A program made the position numbers and the translations under genes. A stretch of DNA of 64,000 bases from assembly GCA_965229445.1 (NCBI GenBank), contig OZ245876.1:3410001-3474000 (forward strand), in the 5' to 3' direction. The notes below the pieces were generated by a model, which was given only the letters and a program-made list of their open reading frames with translations, ran no database searches and was not told the DNA's origin. Source of the stretch: Owenweeksia sp965229445. GTDB taxonomy: Bacteria > Bacteroidota > Bacteroidia > Flavobacteriales > Schleiferiaceae. Below are positions 8,599 to 16,780 of the stretch, in pieces; the stretch's first letter is position 1, and every line of letters begins with the position of its first letter.

Positions 8599-9795
8599 TT
8601 GAAAACCAGGTTTTACATCCTACTTGCTTCCCTCTGGCTGGCCATAGGTAGTGTAGCGCAGGAAAATAAGTTTCAAGTTTCTGGCTACGCCAAGTTTCTC
8701 GGAACCTTTAATTTTTTCAATACCGATTACCTCCCTCCTAATATTCCTCCTACGCTGGCAATCCCTAAAAGTTATCAGGACTATCAGATTCATAACCGCT
8801 TTGATTTCAGATACTACGCCAATGAACATTGGAGCTTTGGCGCAGGCATGCGCAATCGTCTGTTATGGGGATACCAGGTAAGCAATTTTCCGGGTTACAC
8901 ACAATTGCTAGAATTTGACCCGGGCTTGGTTGATATGTCCTTCTTTTGGTGGGATCAGGGAGATGTACTTCTTCATACCATTTTTGACCGTGCCTGGGGA
9001 CAGTGGGAAAACGACAAGTGGATTGTAAGGATGGGGAGACAGCGCATAAATTGGGGGGTTAACACAGTGTGGAACCCCAATGATATCTTTAACCAGTACA
9101 ACTACCTGGACTTTGATTATGAGGAACGCCCCGGATCAGATGCGTTAAGGATACAATTTTTTCCAAATTATTCTGAGAGCTTCGAACTGGGATTTTCTCC
9201 TTCAGATACGCTGGCGAACTCGGTAGCTGCTCTGCTTTACAAATTTAACCGGTGGAACTACGACTTTCAGGTACTAGGGGGTTATTACCGCAGTGATGCC
9301 ATCATCGGTGGTGCCTGGGCGGGAAACATTTACGGGGCAGGATTTAAGGGAGAGCTTAGTTATTATAAAGCCACCAAAAACTCCCGCCAGGATAATCTCA
9401 CCTTCTCAACGACCCTTGATTACCAATTTAAGAGCGGGTTATACCTCATGCTCTCTTATCTGTATAACGGATTGGGAGAGAACAGGATCACTCTGAGTGG
9501 CCTGGTACAAACAAATTCAAACCTGCTGGACGCCAAAAACCTGTTCTTTTTCAGAAACACCATCTTCAACTCGGTTCAATTTAATATTACACCCCTGTTC
9601 AATGCTAACCTGGCCTTGATGTACACTCCAGATCTTAAAAATTTGATCTTCTTTCCTACCCTGAGCTATTCTATTATGGAAAACCTGGACGCATTACTAG
9701 CCGTGCAGCATTTTGTATCGACCAACCCTTACGAAAACAACAATGTGGAATGGATGAGTGCCTTGATTTTTGTGAGGCTTAAATATTCCTTTTAG
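8599..9795 (+). CDS. Outer-membrane beta-barrel protein at the end of the Lol-like operon
   Basis: A 398-aa protein with a signal peptide (to about SVAQ, residue 21), alternating aromatic strands and a C-terminal Phe (RLKYSF), as in outer-membrane barrels. Segments such as RMGRQRINWG and NPNDIFN resemble DUF1302-type barrels, but I cannot confirm the family by eye. The start is TTG at 8599, two bases after the ATPase stop: the signal peptide begins exactly there and the next in-frame ATG is about 80 codons on. Its position suggests it is the outer-membrane end of the transport route, or a porin under the same regulator. It ends 14 bp from the convergent EnvC-type gene. Confidence 0.78.
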   Translation: MKTRFYILLASLWLAIGSVAQENKFQVSGYAKFLGTFNFFNTDYLPPNIPPTLAIPKSYQDYQIHNRFDFRYYANEHWSFGAGMRNRLLWGYQVSNFPGYTQLLEFDPGLVDMSFFWWDQGDVLLHTIFDRAWGQWENDKWIVRMGRQRINWGVNTVWNPNDIFNQYNYLDFDYEERPGSDALRIQFFPNYSESFELGFSPSDTLANSVAALLYKFNRWNYDFQVLGGYYRSDAIIGGAWAGNIYGAGFKGELSYYKATKNSRQDNLTFSTTLDYQFKSGLYLMLSYLYNGLGENRITLSGLVQTNSNLLDAKNLFFFRNTIFNSVQFNITPLFNANLALMYTPDLKNLIFFPTLSYSIMENLDALLAVQHFVSTNPYENNNVEWMSALIFVRLKYSF

Positions 9796-9809
9796 ATTCG
9801 AACAAGAAG

Positions 9810-11171
9810 CTATTTCTTCGCTAACCAGGGCAGTGGATCCAGCACCTGAGTTTCTTTCCAGAGTTCAAAATGTAAAACGGTATTGCCGTCCGTTTCATTG
9901 GTAAGAATCCTACCCAATTCCTGCTTGGCTTTAACCTCATCTCCTTTCTTCACGTATAACTCAGACAAGTTCTTGTAGATGGTAAAGTAATTCCCATGTT
10001 TCACGAATATCACAAAGCCCTCAGCCGGTATTCTCAAAATACTGGTCACCTCCCCGTCAAAAGAAGCCAAAGCTTTACTCCCTTGCTCCGTAGCAATGTC
10101 AATACCATTGTTATTGAGTACCACACTCTTGGCTACCGGATGTCTTTGTGGTCCAAAATTGGCCACTACAATGCCGCGCTCTACTGGCCATGGCAACAGG
10201 CTTCGGTTCGCTGTAAAATTCGCCGCCAATTTTGTGGCCTCTGGTGTGAGGTCGTATGTTGGACTGGTCTTCGTTTCAGCCACAGGCTTGTTGGCTTCCC
10301 TTAAAGCTTTCTTCTTTTTCTCTATCAGCGACTTAAGATCTCTGTTGTTGGTTCGGTTGGTATAGTCTTTACCCGCAATTAAGCCCACACGCTGAGCTTC
10401 TTCTTCAATATTCTGCCTTATGGCCTTGTCCTTAGCCCGACGAATTTCTGCCGCAATAATGCGCTGAATCTCATTTTCCAGTTTGTTGGCTCTTGCTTGC
10501 TTTTCTTTAAGCTCCGTGGCTATCTCTTTTTCCCTATCCTGTAACTCACTGATCGTTTTTTCTTGATCCTTCTTCTCTGCCAGTAATTTCTTGCGCTCTT
10601 GTTCAAGTTGGTTTCGCAATTGTTCTTTTTTGGATTTCTGTTCGCTCAACTCTGATATCTTGGCGTTCAATTCCAGCTCCGTTTTCTTAATCTCATCAAC
10701 CTGTCTCCTTCTAAATTCACTGTATTGCTTCAGGTATTCCATCCTCTTTACAGCCTGATTAAAGGATTCTGAAGAAAGGAGAAACATCAGGCGACTTTGT
10801 TTGCTTCTACTCTTGTACGCCTGACGAATCATTTCAGCATAATCTGCTTTTAACTGCGCTATCTGCCTGGTCATGGTGTCTATATCGTTCTGAAGCTGAT
10901 CCATTTCTTCCGTGATAAGTTCCGTCTCCCTATCCAGGGTGCGGACGAGGTTTTGTCTCAAACGCAACTTCTGTTCTACGGTTTCAATATTCCCCAATGA
11001 AGATGCTCTGCTTTCTCTGGTTTCCTCGAGGATTTTATTGGCGAGTTCAATTTCATCCAATAAGCGCACCTTCTGCTGTTCCAATTCCGTCTTTCTTTCT
11101 GTTTGCCCCAACACAAACAGAGGAAGGCTCAGGCTCAGAATAACCAATATGATTTTACCGCATTTCGACAT
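9810..11171 (-). CDS. EnvC-type murein hydrolase activator (degenerate LytM/M23 domain)
   Basis: A 453-aa exported protein: signal peptide (about 1-22), a long charged coiled coil (about 25-285), then an M23/LytM-like domain (about 325-450). In active M23 enzymes zinc is held by H-x3-D and HxH motifs; here the first site reads NNGIDI (His replaced by Asn) and the last reads VLHFELW (first His missing), so it should not be a peptidase. This is the state of E. coli EnvC and NlpD, which switch on amidases during cell separation. It is last in a five-promoter-distal operon-like run behind the nucleotidyltransferase, TPR and DUF4292 genes and overlaps the DUF4292 gene by 17 bp. Confidence 0.88.
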   Translation of the reverse strand: MSKCGKIILVILSLSLPLFVLGQTERKTELEQQKVRLLDEIELANKILEETRESRASSLGNIETVEQKLRLRQNLVRTLDRETELITEEMDQLQNDIDTMTRQIAQLKADYAEMIRQAYKSRSKQSRLMFLLSSESFNQAVKRMEYLKQYSEFRRRQVDEIKKTELELNAKISELSEQKSKKEQLRNQLEQERKKLLAEKKDQEKTISELQDREKEIATELKEKQARANKLENEIQRIIAAEIRRAKDKAIRQNIEEEAQRVGLIAGKDYTNRTNNRDLKSLIEKKKKALREANKPVAETKTSPTYDLTPEATKLAANFTANRSLLPWPVERGIVVANFGPQRHPVAKSVVLNNNGIDIATEQGSKALASFDGEVTSILRIPAEGFVIFVKHGNYFTIYKNLSELYVKKGDEVKAKQELGRILTNETDGNTVLHFELWKETQVLDPLPWLAKK

Positions 11172-11982
11172 AGCCCTTGGGAATGTTAAATGGATATCTA
11201 AGTTGCGCCTGGTCCTGATCTATTTTCTTCACCGCTATTCTCAACTTATTCTCACCCGCGGCACCGTAAATCAATTCAATTATCTGCGGATATATCATTC
11301 CGCCAGGAGTATTTTCAAAGGATTGATAGACCAATTGGTATTCTTCACTCCTAACCGGGTCAAACTGAATCTGCTTTTTGGCTTTATATTCCACCGGGTC
11401 TATAAAGAGTTGTCTAATGATAGTAGTGTCGGTATGCTCAACATCCTTTTCTAAGCGTTGAGGATCCGCCGTAGATAATAGGTAAGACCCAGGAACATAG
11501 TAGAGCTTATAAGAGCGATCTGTCGGCTCAACCAGATTACCGGATAAAGCATTCTGCAGTTCCTTAAAACCGTAATTCACCCCAAAATTCTCTTGTAAGT
11601 CGCCGATATCCCCTTTATAATACTCCCGGTCAATGCGATTAATCATAAATAAACTATCGCGGGTAATCAACCCCCGGGCCAGTTTGAGACCTAGCACGGG
11701 ATCGGCTAGTTCCACCCAGATTATACTGTCTTTAAGTATGCGGTACTCCAATCTGAAATTCTGAGTTTGACCATCAGTAGTCAAATTGCCGGTGGCTCTT
11801 GCTCTAATGTTTTTGAAGTTCGCCCCAGCTTGTTCAATTTTTTGAAGAAGCTCTTTTTGCTTGATTACTACTGGCGCACCTTCAGGCAATGATTTCTTAG
11901 CCTTGCAACTTATGAGAACAATCGAGAGGAATCCGTATAAGTACCACCTACTTAAGACCAATTGCGTCAATCTTTTTTTCAA
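11155..11982 (-). CDS. DUF4292-family lipoprotein
   Basis: About 275 aa, a Bacteroidota-specific lipoprotein family of unknown function. I place the start at a TTG (11982-11980), giving MKKRLTQLV followed by a hydrophobic segment and lipobox LISC; it is preceded by the purine-rich GAAGGAAGAAC. An ATG at 12051 in the same frame would add 23 charged residues before the signal and lengthen the overlap with the TPR gene to 104 bp, which is less likely. The mature part (from about KNIRARATG) resembles LolA/LolB-like beta sheets, so a role in outer-membrane lipoprotein insertion has been suspected, but this is inference. It overlaps both neighbours. Confidence 0.82.
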   Translation of the reverse strand: MKKRLTQLVLSRWYLYGFLSIVLISCKAKKSLPEGAPVVIKQKELLQKIEQAGANFKNIRARATGNLTTDGQTQNFRLEYRILKDSIIWVELADPVLGLKLARGLITRDSLFMINRIDREYYKGDIGDLQENFGVNYGFKELQNALSGNLVEPTDRSYKLYYVPGSYLLSTADPQRLEKDVEHTDTTIIRQLFIDPVEYKAKKQIQFDPVRSEEYQLVYQSFENTPGGMIYPQIIELIYGAAGENKLRIAVKKIDQDQAQLRYPFNIPKGYVEMR

Positions 11983-13705
11983 GTTCTTCCTTCTTCCCTC
12001 CGTGTTGAATGGCTTGTTGATAGACCTTTGCCGCCTCCTCGTTTCTACCATTCTTTATCAATATATCAGCATAGTGTTCCAAAATTTCGGGGCTTTGTTC
12101 CACCCCGGCAGCAATTGCTTCCTCAATCTTTTCCAGCGCTTCAGCATATTTCTCCTGTTGATACAAAATCCAGGCCCAGGTATCAATAAAGGTGGCGTTA
12201 CCGGGAGATAACTGATTGCTTTTAATACTCATTTGAAGCGCTTTGTCAAGATTCTCAGATCTCACAGACAAATAGTAGGCGTAGTTATTTAGAGCATTGG
12301 CATTATTGCGGTTTAAGGCCAGGGTTTTTTCAAAATAAGCATCACTTTTTTCATCTTCACCCAGCTCATGGAAAGCGGAGGCCAACTGGGCATAAAACTG
12401 CTCTTTCAATCTGTTATTTCCAATCACGTAATTTAAGCCGTCCTCGAAATAGCCGACTGATTGATAAGCGTCATGATTGAAGAGATGAGCGATACCAGCA
12501 AATAAGTAGGGTACAGGTTGGTTGGGGAATAATTCAACCACTTGTGGGGCATCCAGAAGCAAGCTGTCGTATAACTGGTTTTGCACCTCAATCAACAATA
12601 TTTGCTCCCATATCTGAAATTTACTTCCTCCTTCCAGAGACACTGCCTTTTTGTAGGCTTTGAGGGCTTTCATGTCCAAACCATCACGATTAAGAAAGTC
12701 ACCATACAGTGCATAGGCTTTAGGGTCATTTCCGTTCTGAGCCACCACCGTCTTTAACATTTCGTAGGCCTCGTTTCGCAGATTGGTGTCATTAGCCGAG
12801 AGGTCAAAAAGTGAGAGTAATACCGGGACCTTTTGATCAATATCCAACTCCGGGCTTTCTACCGCCCGTCGCAGGTGCACCAATGAGCTGTCGTACTGAT
12901 TATAGTCGCGATAGTACTGGGCTAAATTCAGGTGTAAGCGAGGATCATCCTTATCAATCCGCAACATCTCGGTGTAGATGGTGAATGCCTCCTCATCCAG
13001 ACCATTGGCACGATACAGCTGCGCCAGGGCACCATAATAATTCATATTTCTAGGAAAGGCCTCGATGAGCTTCTCTATTTCAATCGCTGCATTCTCCAGC
13101 TCCCCCAGTTCAAGATAAATGGCTTTCTTTTGATCAGAGATTACTTCGTTTATGCCGATTTTTTTCTCAAGTTCATCCAACTCCGCAATCGTCATCCTGG
13201 GTTCACCCTTGTGCAGATAGGCTAAGGCAAGTTCATAATGATAGTCTGGATTATTGGTGTCGAGTGCTACGAGTTTCTTAAGCGCTACAACATGCTGATC
13301 AGGCATATTAAAGCCTCCATAAACCTGAGCCAGCAGCAATAAGTACCATTCATTCTCCGGATTACCGTCAACTGCTTTTTCAGCAAAATATACCGCCTCA
13401 TCCCTATTCTCCAATTGGGCATATATTCTGCCTAATTCATAACAAACGGTGGCATTAGCCTCGTCTAAATTATGCAGCCGCAGATACAGCTCCAAGGCTT
13501 CTTCATTGTTGCCGAGACTCCGTTGTTTCTCCGCTTCAAAAAAGAGTTCGTTGAATGCTCTCCGGTCCTTTTCCTTAAGGGGATCTTTTAATTCCTGGGC
13601 CAGATGAAAGGCCGGGAACATGCCAATCAGCAGAATCAGGATGGGGAGTAATTTACTACTCAACCTGGCTGTAGTCTCCGATGCTGACTGATTTATGTTT
13701 GCCAT
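11948..13705 (-). CDS. TPR-repeat exported protein
   Basis: 585 aa from the ATG at 13705. A TTG at 13663 is equally plausible: it would start MSSKLLPILILLIG directly at the signal peptide and reduce the overlap with the nucleotidyltransferase gene from 50 to 8 bp. After the signal (ending near FHLAQ), almost the whole protein is tetratricopeptide repeats (for example EALELYLRLHNLDEAN, AVYFAEKAVDGNPEN, AFTIYTEMLRIDKDD, ALNNYAYYLSVRSENLDKAL), about a dozen units. TPRs bind other proteins; no catalytic domain is visible. Its place between the nucleotidyltransferase and the DUF4292 and EnvC-type genes suggests an envelope assembly role. Confidence 0.88.
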   Translation of the reverse strand: MANINQSASETTARLSSKLLPILILLIGMFPAFHLAQELKDPLKEKDRRAFNELFFEAEKQRSLGNNEEALELYLRLHNLDEANATVCYELGRIYAQLENRDEAVYFAEKAVDGNPENEWYLLLLAQVYGGFNMPDQHVVALKKLVALDTNNPDYHYELALAYLHKGEPRMTIAELDELEKKIGINEVISDQKKAIYLELGELENAAIEIEKLIEAFPRNMNYYGALAQLYRANGLDEEAFTIYTEMLRIDKDDPRLHLNLAQYYRDYNQYDSSLVHLRRAVESPELDIDQKVPVLLSLFDLSANDTNLRNEAYEMLKTVVAQNGNDPKAYALYGDFLNRDGLDMKALKAYKKAVSLEGGSKFQIWEQILLIEVQNQLYDSLLLDAPQVVELFPNQPVPYLFAGIAHLFNHDAYQSVGYFEDGLNYVIGNNRLKEQFYAQLASAFHELGEDEKSDAYFEKTLALNRNNANALNNYAYYLSVRSENLDKALQMSIKSNQLSPGNATFIDTWAWILYQQEKYAEALEKIEEAIAAGVEQSPEILEHYADILIKNGRNEEAAKVYQQAIQHGGKKEELEKKIDAIGLK

Positions 13706-14660
13706 TAAACAAAGCTTTATTGCCGATCATAGAGTTGGTGAGGTCGGCATTTATCACCTTACTCTCCTCCTGTATGATCGTATTATCCAGACGACTATTC
13801 TCAATCTGCGTCTGGGCACCAACACTTACTTTTGGTCCTATCTTGCTATCCTTAATTACCGCTCCAGGACCGATGTAACATGGTTCAATGATTTCCGAAT
13901 TTTCAATTACGGCCTTGTCACTAACCAACTGCTCTTCATTACTTACGTATTCAAGGATCTTGCCATTGGTTTCTACGGTAACATCACGGTTACCACAGTC
14001 CATCCATTCATTAACTGTACCAGAGGTGAATTTCTTGCCTTTGGCAGTCATATTAGCCAGGGCATTCGTAATTTGATACTCCCCTTTATCCTTGATATCA
14101 TTATCGATCAGATATTGCATTTCGTCTCTCAGGTTGGCTCCATCCTTGAAATAGTAAATGCCGATGATGGCTTCATCTGAGACGAAGGTCTCAGGCTTTT
14201 CAACAAAGTCTGTAATAAACCCTTCTTCGTTCTTTTTAACCACTCCAAAAGCACGCGGATCCTCTACTTTCTTGGTCCAGATTACTCCATCAGCTTCATT
14301 GTCCAGGGTAAAGTCAGCTCTGAACAAAGTATCTGCAAATGCTACTACCATATTTCCTTCCAGGGAGGGAGCAGCGCATAGAATGGCATGTGCTGTACCC
14401 AAAGGTTGGTCTTGATAATAAATGGAACCCTTAGCCCCAAGTCCTTCTGCTATGCTCTTGAGATGATTTTCCGCTTCATCACCAAAATCCCCTATAATAA
14501 AAGCTATTTCATCTACTTCCTGATGGCAGACACCCACAATATCTTCTACCAGTCGCTGAACAATGGGCTTCCCAGCGATGGGAATTAAAGGTTTAGGAAT
14601 GGTAAGAGTGTGTGGGCGCAATCTGCTTCCGCGTCCGGCCATAGGTACAATTATCTTCAT
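13656..14660 (-). CDS. Sugar-1-phosphate nucleotidyltransferase
   Basis: A 334-aa cytoplasmic enzyme that joins an NTP and a sugar-1-phosphate to give an NDP-sugar. The N-terminal Rossmann-like domain has the signature GRGSRLRPHT followed by PKPLIPIAGKPI, plus the Asp of VVAFADTLF for metal binding. The C-terminal third (from about residue 235) is a short left-handed beta-helix of hexapeptide repeats (IGPGAVIKDSKIGPKVSVGA). The sugar and nucleotide (glucose, mannose or GlcNAc; dTTP, GTP or UTP) cannot be decided from sequence. It follows its own promoter at 14694-14723 and leads the operon running into the TPR, DUF4292 and EnvC-type genes. Confidence 0.9.
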   Translation of the reverse strand: MKIIVPMAGRGSRLRPHTLTIPKPLIPIAGKPIVQRLVEDIVGVCHQEVDEIAFIIGDFGDEAENHLKSIAEGLGAKGSIYYQDQPLGTAHAILCAAPSLEGNMVVAFADTLFRADFTLDNEADGVIWTKKVEDPRAFGVVKKNEEGFITDFVEKPETFVSDEAIIGIYYFKDGANLRDEMQYLIDNDIKDKGEYQITNALANMTAKGKKFTSGTVNEWMDCGNRDVTVETNGKILEYVSNEEQLVSDKAVIENSEIIEPCYIGPGAVIKDSKIGPKVSVGAQTQIENSRLDNTIIQEESKVINADLTNSMIGNKALFNGKHKSVSIGDYSQVE

Positions 14661-14693
14661 AAAGGATATTTATTTGGTGTTTGAGCGATGGGG

Positions 14694-14723
14694 CAAAAAT
14701 AGTCTGAGTGCTTGAAATACAAA
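14694..14723 (-). promoter_or_regulatory. Promoter of the nucleotidyltransferase operon
   Basis: Read on the minus strand: TTTG (14723-14720), an 18-bp spacer, then TATTTTTG (14701-14694), a close match to the Bacteroidetes -33/-7 consensus. Transcription would start near 14688, about 28 nt before the ATG at 14660. Confidence 0.7.
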
Positions 14724-14738
14724 GTAATTCGGTAATTA

Positions 14739-15185
14739 TTAATGATGTCCTGTACTTCCAAATCCTCCGGACCCTCTTTCTGTTGATTCCAATACTTCCA
14801 CTTCACGAATCTTTGCCTTGGCATATTTGGAAATTACCATTTGGGCAACCCGGTCTCCTTTCTGCACTACAAATTCTTCGGTTCCGTGGTTAATCAATAT
14901 GACACCAAGCTCGCCGCGATAGTCTGCATCGATAGTGCCTGGTGAGTTTAATACAGCAACACCCTTCTTAAGGGCCAGACCGCTGCGCGAGCGAATCTGT
15001 GCCTCATAACCTGGTGGTAGTTGCATATACAAGCCGGTGGGAATTAAGCCTCGAGCTCCGGGTTTCAGGCAAATTTCCTCCGCAGAAGCCGAACGCAAAT
15101 CCATCCCTGCCGATTGATTCGTTTCATACTCCGGCATTGCCAAACCAGATTTATTGATGAGTTTAATGATGGGTTGATCATCCAT
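14739..15185 (-). CDS. dut: dUTPase (deoxyuridine 5'-triphosphate nucleotidohydrolase)
   Basis: Hydrolyses dUTP to dUMP and pyrophosphate, keeping uracil out of DNA and feeding dTMP synthesis. 148 aa, the normal length of a trimeric dUTPase, with all five motifs: SAGMDLRSA (1), RSRSGLALK (2), GTIDADYRGELGV (3, catalytic Asp and substrate-stacking Tyr), GDRVAQMVI (4) and the C-terminal arm RGSGGFGSTG (5). The ATG lies inside the end of the flippase gene (8-bp overlap), so the two are co-transcribed. The downstream operon has its own promoter in the gap after this gene. Confidence 0.97.
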   Translation of the reverse strand: MDDQPIIKLINKSGLAMPEYETNQSAGMDLRSASAEEICLKPGARGLIPTGLYMQLPPGYEAQIRSRSGLALKKGVAVLNSPGTIDADYRGELGVILINHGTEEFVVQKGDRVAQMVISKYAKAKIREVEVLESTERGSGGFGSTGHH

Positions 15186-16647
15186 TTCGTAGAGCCGTTA
15201 GAATTTTTTTGCCGTCTATATACCACATCAAAGCTACGAACAGAATAAAAATAAAGCTGGTGTAAAGCAGATTATAATCCAACACATAAGCTGCCACTGC
15301 CGCAAGCACGGTGCTTGTAATGATATAGAAGAAAATTGCTCGTACCGGATAAGCCGTCTTGTCGTGCTTCTGATTGAGATAATAAGAATAACCCGTCATG
15401 GCGGCATAGCTTATTAAAGTGGCCCAGGCAGCACCGAAATAACTGTACTTAGGCACCAGAATGAGATTAAAAAGAATGGTAAAAAAGAGCCCAACAAAGG
15501 TGATGTATGCTCCCATTCTGGTTTTGTTCTTCAGCTTATACCAAATGTTTAGGTTAAAGTTTATGCCCAGGAGGAGATTGGCAAACAATAGTATCGGAAC
15601 AATATCGATGCCCTGCCAAAACTTTTCATCTATGAAGTGCGTCCATTTTATGAGATCCATAAAACAAACCAATCCAAGAAAGATAATGGACTGCACGATC
15701 ACAAAATAGCGCATCACTTTTGCCATTTTCAGCTTAAAATCACCCTGACCCGAGAAAAAGAAGGGTTCGGCTGCAAAGCGAAAGGCCTGTATAAAGAGTA
15801 CCATGAAAGTGGCGATCTTCACATTGGCTCCAAAGATGCCCATGGCTTCAAAATTCACTCCTTCGGGAAGCAAATACTTCATAAACTGCCGGTTGGCCAT
15901 TTCATTCGCAATACCGGCCAGTCCGGCTATCACAAGAGGCGATGAATAAAGCAACAACTGTTTGACCAGTTTCTTACTCACGATACGGAATCTTATTTGC
16001 AGGAGATCCGGTAAGAATAGTAGCATCATAATGCCATTGCCAATGAGGTTGGCCACGAAGATGTAAGCCACACCCCACTCCGGTTTGTATAAAGCATTTA
16101 GAAAATCTGGCAGTTGGCCTTGCTGCTGCAACCAGGGTAAGGTTAAAAAGAAGAATAGGTTGAGCAATACGATAATTGCGATGGTTCCCATCCTGATCCA
16201 CACAAATCTATAGGCGCGGTTCTCCGCCCTCAACTTAGCATAAGGTACGGCGGCCAGGGCATCAGAACTCACAATTAACATCATCCAGATAACAAACTGG
16301 GGAGCATCATCATATTTTAATAGATGCGCCAATGGAGTAAGGAACGCCAAGCTCAGAAGAATGAAAACGATACAGAGGCTTAAGACAACCGAAATGCTGG
16401 ATGAGAATACAGCGCGTTTATCGTATTTACCATCATTGAAAAACCTGAAAAACCCGGTTTCCATGCCGAAGGTCAGGATTACCATCAAAAAGGCAATCAT
16501 GGAATATACATCCGTATTAATGCCGTATTCCCCCTTCTCCAGAAACCTGGTATGCAAAGGTGTAAGGGCAAAGTTGAGCAACCTCCCCAGAATACTGCTA
16601 ATTCCATAAATGGCCGTTTGTGAGGCCAGCGACTTTAATGAAGCCAA
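15178..16647 (-). CDS. Wzx-type polysaccharide/oligosaccharide flippase
   Basis: A 489-aa polytopic membrane protein of the MATE/MVF polysaccharide-transporter group, which flips lipid-linked glycans across the inner membrane. The N-terminus SLASQTAIYGISSILGRLLN is the usual first helix, and about 12-14 hydrophobic segments follow. The start is TTG at 16647: an in-frame TAA lies four codons upstream (16659-16657) and the next ATG is nearly 50 codons in, past TM1. It overlaps dut by 8 bp. Its linked glycan is not known; proximity to a sugar nucleotidyltransferase fits surface-glycan synthesis. Confidence 0.9.
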   Translation of the reverse strand: MASLKSLASQTAIYGISSILGRLLNFALTPLHTRFLEKGEYGINTDVYSMIAFLMVILTFGMETGFFRFFNDGKYDKRAVFSSSISVVLSLCIVFILLSLAFLTPLAHLLKYDDAPQFVIWMMLIVSSDALAAVPYAKLRAENRAYRFVWIRMGTIAIIVLLNLFFFLTLPWLQQQGQLPDFLNALYKPEWGVAYIFVANLIGNGIMMLLFLPDLLQIRFRIVSKKLVKQLLLYSSPLVIAGLAGIANEMANRQFMKYLLPEGVNFEAMGIFGANVKIATFMVLFIQAFRFAAEPFFFSGQGDFKLKMAKVMRYFVIVQSIIFLGLVCFMDLIKWTHFIDEKFWQGIDIVPILLFANLLLGINFNLNIWYKLKNKTRMGAYITFVGLFFTILFNLILVPKYSYFGAAWATLISYAAMTGYSYYLNQKHDKTAYPVRAIFFYIITSTVLAAVAAYVLDYNLLYTSFIFILFVALMWYIDGKKILTALRNG

Positions 16648-16752
16648 ATGATCAAATTAATTGGTAAAAATAGAAAGCCCTGAACGCTTATGGGTTAGGG
16701 CGCAATGATACTTCTTAACGGAATAATCAAACATATGCTTGCCTGACCTTAG

Positions 16753-16760
16753 TATATTTG
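16753..16760 (+). promoter_or_regulatory. -7 box for the M28 peptidase operon
   Basis: TATATTTG, an exact TAnnTTTG box, 20 bp before the ATG at 16781. No TTTG at the right distance is seen upstream. A start near 16766 excludes the earlier in-frame ATG at 16739 and supports the signal-peptide start. Confidence 0.5.
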
Positions 16761-16780
16761 GCAGCCAAAATGGAGAGAAA

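Noticed and set aside
11861..12211. Opposite-strand open frame of 116 codons
   Set aside because: It lies opposite the DUF4292 and TPR genes, has no promoter and no protein-like features.
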